From Ferrimonas gelatinilytica (GTDB lineage: Bacteria; Pseudomonadota; Gammaproteobacteria; Enterobacterales; Shewanellaceae), in the NCBI RefSeq assembly GCF_039544205.1, contig NZ_BAABLF010000009.1, positions 49,655 through 113,654 of the forward strand: DNA of 64,000 bases, read 5' to 3'. The notes beneath the pieces are model-generated. The model was not told where the DNA came from, searched no databases, and was given only the letters and a program-made list of their open reading frames with translations. Shown in pieces: positions 61,211-64,000 of the stretch; position 1 is the stretch's first letter; each line of letters starts with the position of its first letter. A program made the position numbers and the translations under genes.

Positions 61211-62517
61211 GGCGCCCGCCTTGGCCAATCTGCCTCGTCATGGCTGTCCAGTGGCGCAGACGGTTGGGTTGGTGCCCAGCGGCGGATAAACGCCCCGTCC
61301 GGATCGTAGATTTCCGTCTGCTTGGCGAGGTCAAAGTGACGCCAACCGCGGGGATCTGCGCCGACGCCTGCCAGGTATTGCCAGTTTCCCCAGTTGCTGG
61401 CGACGTCGTAATCCAGCAACTGTTGCTGGAAGTAGGCCGCTCCGTAGCGCCAGTCCAACCCCAGTTCGTGAACAAAGGCGCTGGCGACGATCTGCCGGGC
61501 CCGGTTGGAGAGATAGCCGGTCGCATTGAGCTGGCTCATGGCCGCATTGACGATGGGGAAAGGGGTCTGGCCCCGACACCACTTGCTGAACCGTTCGGCG
61601 TAAAAGGTGGTGGGTCTGCGGATGTTCTGTATTCCGGTAAAGGCGAACAGCTTGCTGCCGTGGGCCAGGGCGTACCACTGGAAGTACTCCCGCCACAGCA
61701 GCTCGAAACGGATCCACGCCGTGGACTCATTGGCTCCCCGGTAGTGCTCGTGCCGGGACAGTGCCGCCCAGACCTGTCTTGCGGACAGGCAGCCCCGGGC
61801 GAGCCAGGGCGAGAATTTGGTCGAACTCCGCCAGTCATCCAGCGCGTTTCGGGTTTGTTTGTAACTTTGCGGTGCGCTACCAGCAAAATAGCGGTTGAGG
61901 TGCCGCCGTCCCGGCCTCTCGCCGCCTCGAAAGGGGCTGTTGGAGGGAGCACGGGGCGGGATGAGAGGGTCATTACGCAATCGGCCTGGCGGTGGCGGCA
62001 GGACGGTCGGCGGCCGGCAGTGGGGACGGACCGGCACAGCCTCCATGGCCTTGCGAAACTGGCTGAAGGTGCCAGGCAGGTTATCGAGGGAGAAGGGCAG
62101 TTGGTCAAGTCGAAACAGGGTGTGGGATTGAACTGCCTCGAAGACGACGTCGGGGTGGCGCTCCATGAGCGTTTGCCACTGTCGGCGTTCATCAAGGCCG
62201 ATGGGTGCGGAAACCACCACCCGATCAATCTGGCGCTGCTTGATGATCTCCGGCAAGACCGTCAGTGGATCGCCCTGGCGGAGCCACAGACGCTGCCCGA
62301 ATTGCACCAGGCTACGGGCAAGGTCATCGAGGCTATCGAGGATGAAGCGCCAGGGCAAGTCCCCTACCGGTTTACAGTGGTAACGCCCCGGGCGGCGTAA
62401 GGCGGGATCGGCACAGTACAGGCAGGTGAGCTCATGGGTGCCCTTAACCGCTTCGCGCAGGGCGGGGTTGTCCATGAGCCTGAGGTCCTGCTGAAACCAG
62501 AGGAGGGTACGGGTCAT
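61207..62517 (-). CDS. Cryptochrome DASH
   Basis: 436 residues. Photolyase/cryptochrome with alpha/beta antenna domain (MTRTLLWFQQDLRLMDNPAL) and FAD domain (GANESTAWIRFELLWREYFQW, LSNRARQIVASAF, YDVASNWGNWQYLAGVGADP). These match the DASH group, which binds FAD and repairs dimers in single-stranded DNA. ATG at 62517 after AAGAGA; the frame upstream is open but lacks family support. First gene of a two-gene photo-repair unit; intI lies 102 bp upstream on the same strand. Confidence 0.92.
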   Translation of the reverse strand: MTRTLLWFQQDLRLMDNPALREAVKGTHELTCLYCADPALRRPGRYHCKPVGDLPWRFILDSLDDLARSLVQFGQRLWLRQGDPLTVLPEIIKQRQIDRVVVSAPIGLDERRQWQTLMERHPDVVFEAVQSHTLFRLDQLPFSLDNLPGTFSQFRKAMEAVPVRPHCRPPTVLPPPPGRLRNDPLIPPRAPSNSPFRGGERPGRRHLNRYFAGSAPQSYKQTRNALDDWRSSTKFSPWLARGCLSARQVWAALSRHEHYRGANESTAWIRFELLWREYFQWYALAHGSKLFAFTGIQNIRRPTTFYAERFSKWCRGQTPFPIVNAAMSQLNATGYLSNRARQIVASAFVHELGLDWRYGAAYFQQQLLDYDVASNWGNWQYLAGVGADPRGWRHFDLAKQTEIYDPDGAFIRRWAPTQPSAPLDSHDEADWPRRAP

Positions 62518-62618
62518 AACAATCTCTTGTTGATGATTTCGTCTCAATACGGAGTGACGGGCCGATAGGCTCACCGGCGGCCAGCGGAGGGGATAAGCCC
62601 CCCCGTTGGATGGGGACG

Positions 62619-63584
62619 CTAACTAAGCAGGCGATCAACCGGGCTAAGCATCCCGGCATGTCGCTGCCCGGCGACGTGAGTGTAGATCTCCGTAGTGCGA
62701 AGATCACTGTGCCCGAGCAGGGTCTGAACGGTACGAATATCCGTTCCGTTGGCCAGCAGGTGGGTGGCGAAGGAGTGGCGAAACGTGTGCGCCGTAACCC
62801 GTTTGCATACGCCGGACGCCAATACCGCTTTGCGAAGCTGTTTGGCATAGGCGGAGTGGTGCTTGTGATGCCGACAGAGATACCCATCGTAGGGGTGGAT
62901 GCAGAGCGTGCTTGAGGGAAACAGGTATTGCCATGCCGGGCTTTTTAGCGTGCCACGATATTTGCGGTAGAGTGCTGGCGGCACCGAACTCATCCCCTCG
63001 CCATTATCCAGGTCATCCTGGTGCAGTGCTTTGACACTTTCAATTTGCGCCTGCAATGGCTTGAGCGTGCAGTGGGGCAGCAAGGTATAGCGATCTTTTT
63101 GCCGTTTACTGCGAAAAATAAACAACGAGCGACCGTCGAGATCCACGTCTTTTAATCTCAAGCGCAGCGCTTCGTGGATGCGAAGTCCTGCGCCGTAGAG
63201 TAAACAGGTAATGAGCCAGTAGTCCCCGTGGAGACAAGACAACACGCGCTCAACCTCGGCCATCGACAACACCGTTGGCAAACACTTCGGGCGACTGGCC
63301 ATGCCAAACTTCAGCCCCTCAATAGGCTGATTCAACACGTGACGATACATAAAAATCAGCGCACAGAGTGCCTGGTTCTGGGTGGCGGCACTCACACGTC
63401 GTTCATTGGCCAGATGCGTCAGAAAGCCTTCAATCTCAGGGTTGCTAAGCGTATTTGGATGCCGTAAGTTGTTGAAACGGATGAAATACCGTATCCAGTA
63501 CAGGTAACTTTTCTCGGTCTGAAGAGCGTAATGGCGCACACGAAGCGCTTGCCGCACCGTCTGGATGAAAGGGCTCGAACTCAT
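62619..63584 (-). CDS. intI: Integron integrase (tyrosine recombinase IntI)
   Basis: 321 residues. Catalyses recombination at attI and attC sites. Tyrosine-recombinase residues: Arg in YGAGLRIHEALRL, HTFRHSFATHLL (HxxR), LLGHSDLRTTEIYTH with the nucleophile Tyr. Unlike XerC/D it has the extra IntI helix (GEGMSSVPPALYRKY, then AWQYLFPSS and RRHHKHHSAYAKQLRKAV) found only in integron integrases such as Vibrio IntIA. Intact length; GAGGGGA before the ATG. A LexA box overlaps its promoter. The cassette side lies to the right, beyond 63.9 kb. Confidence 0.93.
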   Translation of the reverse strand: MSSSPFIQTVRQALRVRHYALQTEKSYLYWIRYFIRFNNLRHPNTLSNPEIEGFLTHLANERRVSAATQNQALCALIFMYRHVLNQPIEGLKFGMASRPKCLPTVLSMAEVERVLSCLHGDYWLITCLLYGAGLRIHEALRLRLKDVDLDGRSLFIFRSKRQKDRYTLLPHCTLKPLQAQIESVKALHQDDLDNGEGMSSVPPALYRKYRGTLKSPAWQYLFPSSTLCIHPYDGYLCRHHKHHSAYAKQLRKAVLASGVCKRVTAHTFRHSFATHLLANGTDIRTVQTLLGHSDLRTTEIYTHVAGQRHAGMLSPVDRLLS

Positions 63585-63605
63585 GTTCCCCTCGTCGCCA
63601 TAAGG

Positions 63606-63648
63606 CTGTATGTATATACAGTTATAAGTGGCTTCCGGAAAAGATCAA
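63606..63648 (-). promoter_or_regulatory. intI promoter with LexA (SOS) box
   Basis: CTGTATGTATATACAG (63606-63621) is a perfect CTGT-N8-ACAG LexA site. On the minus strand it directly follows TATAAC (-10, 63626-63621), with TTGATC (-35, 63648-63643) 16 bp further upstream. LexA would block intI until DNA damage, as shown for other integrons. Confidence 0.9.
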
Positions 63649-63918
63649 GGCGTTGCGCACGTCCCGTGTCGGGCTTAGCTTGCCACCAAAACGGCGCGCT
63701 TAAACATAAAAGCTATCTTTTTCATTAGGTTAAACGTAAGTATCCACTATCGAATGTGGATAGGTTTCGCCACCGTTCCGACTTTGGCCAATGAGTGCGG
63801 CATAAGAAAAGCGTTTTCATGTGGGATCACAGAGAGTTGGGCATAGTGCTCTGAATGAGCCTGCCGGACTTATTCGGAATTCAAAGTAATATACTGTTAG
63901 GCAGATTTGGAAAGTTAA
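63649..63918 (+). other. attI-side region of the integron
   Basis: No gene. GTTAGGC (63896-63902), in ACTGTTAGGCAG, fits the GTTRRRY core of an attI or attC cut site. A TATACT (63890-63895) just before it could be a -10 element reading into the first cassette, with only a weak -35 (GACTTA, 63867-63872). Confidence 0.6.
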
Positions 63919-64000
63919 GTGCAAGACTTCTACGACGGGTTATCACCGTTTTACCACCTCATTTATCCGGATTGGCATGCCAGCATCGACAAGCAGGGAG
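63919..64000 (+). CDS. Class I SAM-dependent methyltransferase, N-terminus only (partial, first cassette gene?)
   Basis: GTG start after GGAAAG; 27 residues reach the window edge, beginning MQDFYDGLSPFYHLIYPDWH. The D-FYD-LAPFYHLIYPDW pattern is familiar from the N-terminus of class I methyltransferases (Methyltransf_11/25 type). It starts 16 bp after the GTTAGGC core and reads away from intI, as a first gene cassette should. The catalytic domain is outside the window. Confidence 0.7.
   Translation, partial: MQDFYDGLSPFYHLIYPDWHASIDKQG

Overview
The window is chromosomal DNA from a GC-rich gammaproteobacterium. Gene content and order (acpH-queA-tgt-yajC-secDF; suhB-trmJ-iscRSUA-hscBA-fdx-iscX; ndk-rlmN-pilW-rodZ-ispG-hisS-yfgM-bamB-der; xseA/guaBA) follow the Escherichia/Shewanella/Vibrio plan. 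The extras (531-residue isocitrate lyase, BtsSR with a short CstA, DUF3087 protein, Xpt-type xanthine phosphoribosyltransferase, IntI-type integrase) suggest a marine Alteromonadales-like bacterium, perhaps close to Ferrimonas or Shewanella. That genus guess is inference; no rRNA or tRNA gene was recognised.

Layout. 0-1.8 kb: end of malate synthase and isocitrate lyase (glyoxylate shunt). 2.4-6.6 kb: a two-gene RND efflux pump. 6.7-13.3 kb: acpH, queuosine genes queA and tgt, and the Sec accessory genes yajC-secD-secF. 13.4-14.7 kb: a DUF2007/zinc-ribbon protein overlapping a siroheme-synthesis enzyme with a decayed C-terminal domain. 14.7-19.4 kb (minus strand): a pyruvate-sensing BtsS/BtsR-type two-component system, an IHF-alpha-like protein and a CstA-family transporter with three spaced BtsR-like half-sites upstream. 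19.5-22.4 kb: yecH-like, psiE, suhB, trmJ. 22.6-28.2 kb: complete isc Fe-S assembly operon behind a recognisable IscR box. 28.4-39.7 kb: ndk, a CNNM/CBS protein, rlmN, pilW, rodZ, ispG, hisS, yfgM, bamB, der. 40-46 kb: FAD-linked oxidoreductase, xseA, guaB-guaA.

The right third is accessory. 46.2-50.3 kb holds a YfcC-type permease, then an AT-rich secreted beta-helix gene whose signal peptide appears to be in a broken frame, bordered by degenerate GC-rich direct repeats. 50.3-55.2 kb carries a secreted amidohydrolase, a DUF900 hydrolase, a YitT-type membrane protein, a DsrE-like protein and a glyoxalase-fold protein. 55.4-57.5 kb is a purine-salvage unit (NCS2 permease and xpt) behind a guanine-class purine riboswitch. 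55.2-59.5 kb also contains three arrays phased in 7-nt units; two of these belong to inverted copies of a module that brackets a LysR gene. 59.7-62.5 kb is a translationally coupled pair of cryptochrome/photolyase genes. At 62.6-64 kb lies an integron integrase (intI) with a perfect LexA box in its promoter, a candidate attI core and the start of a methyltransferase gene running off the right edge, so a cassette array may lie beyond the window.
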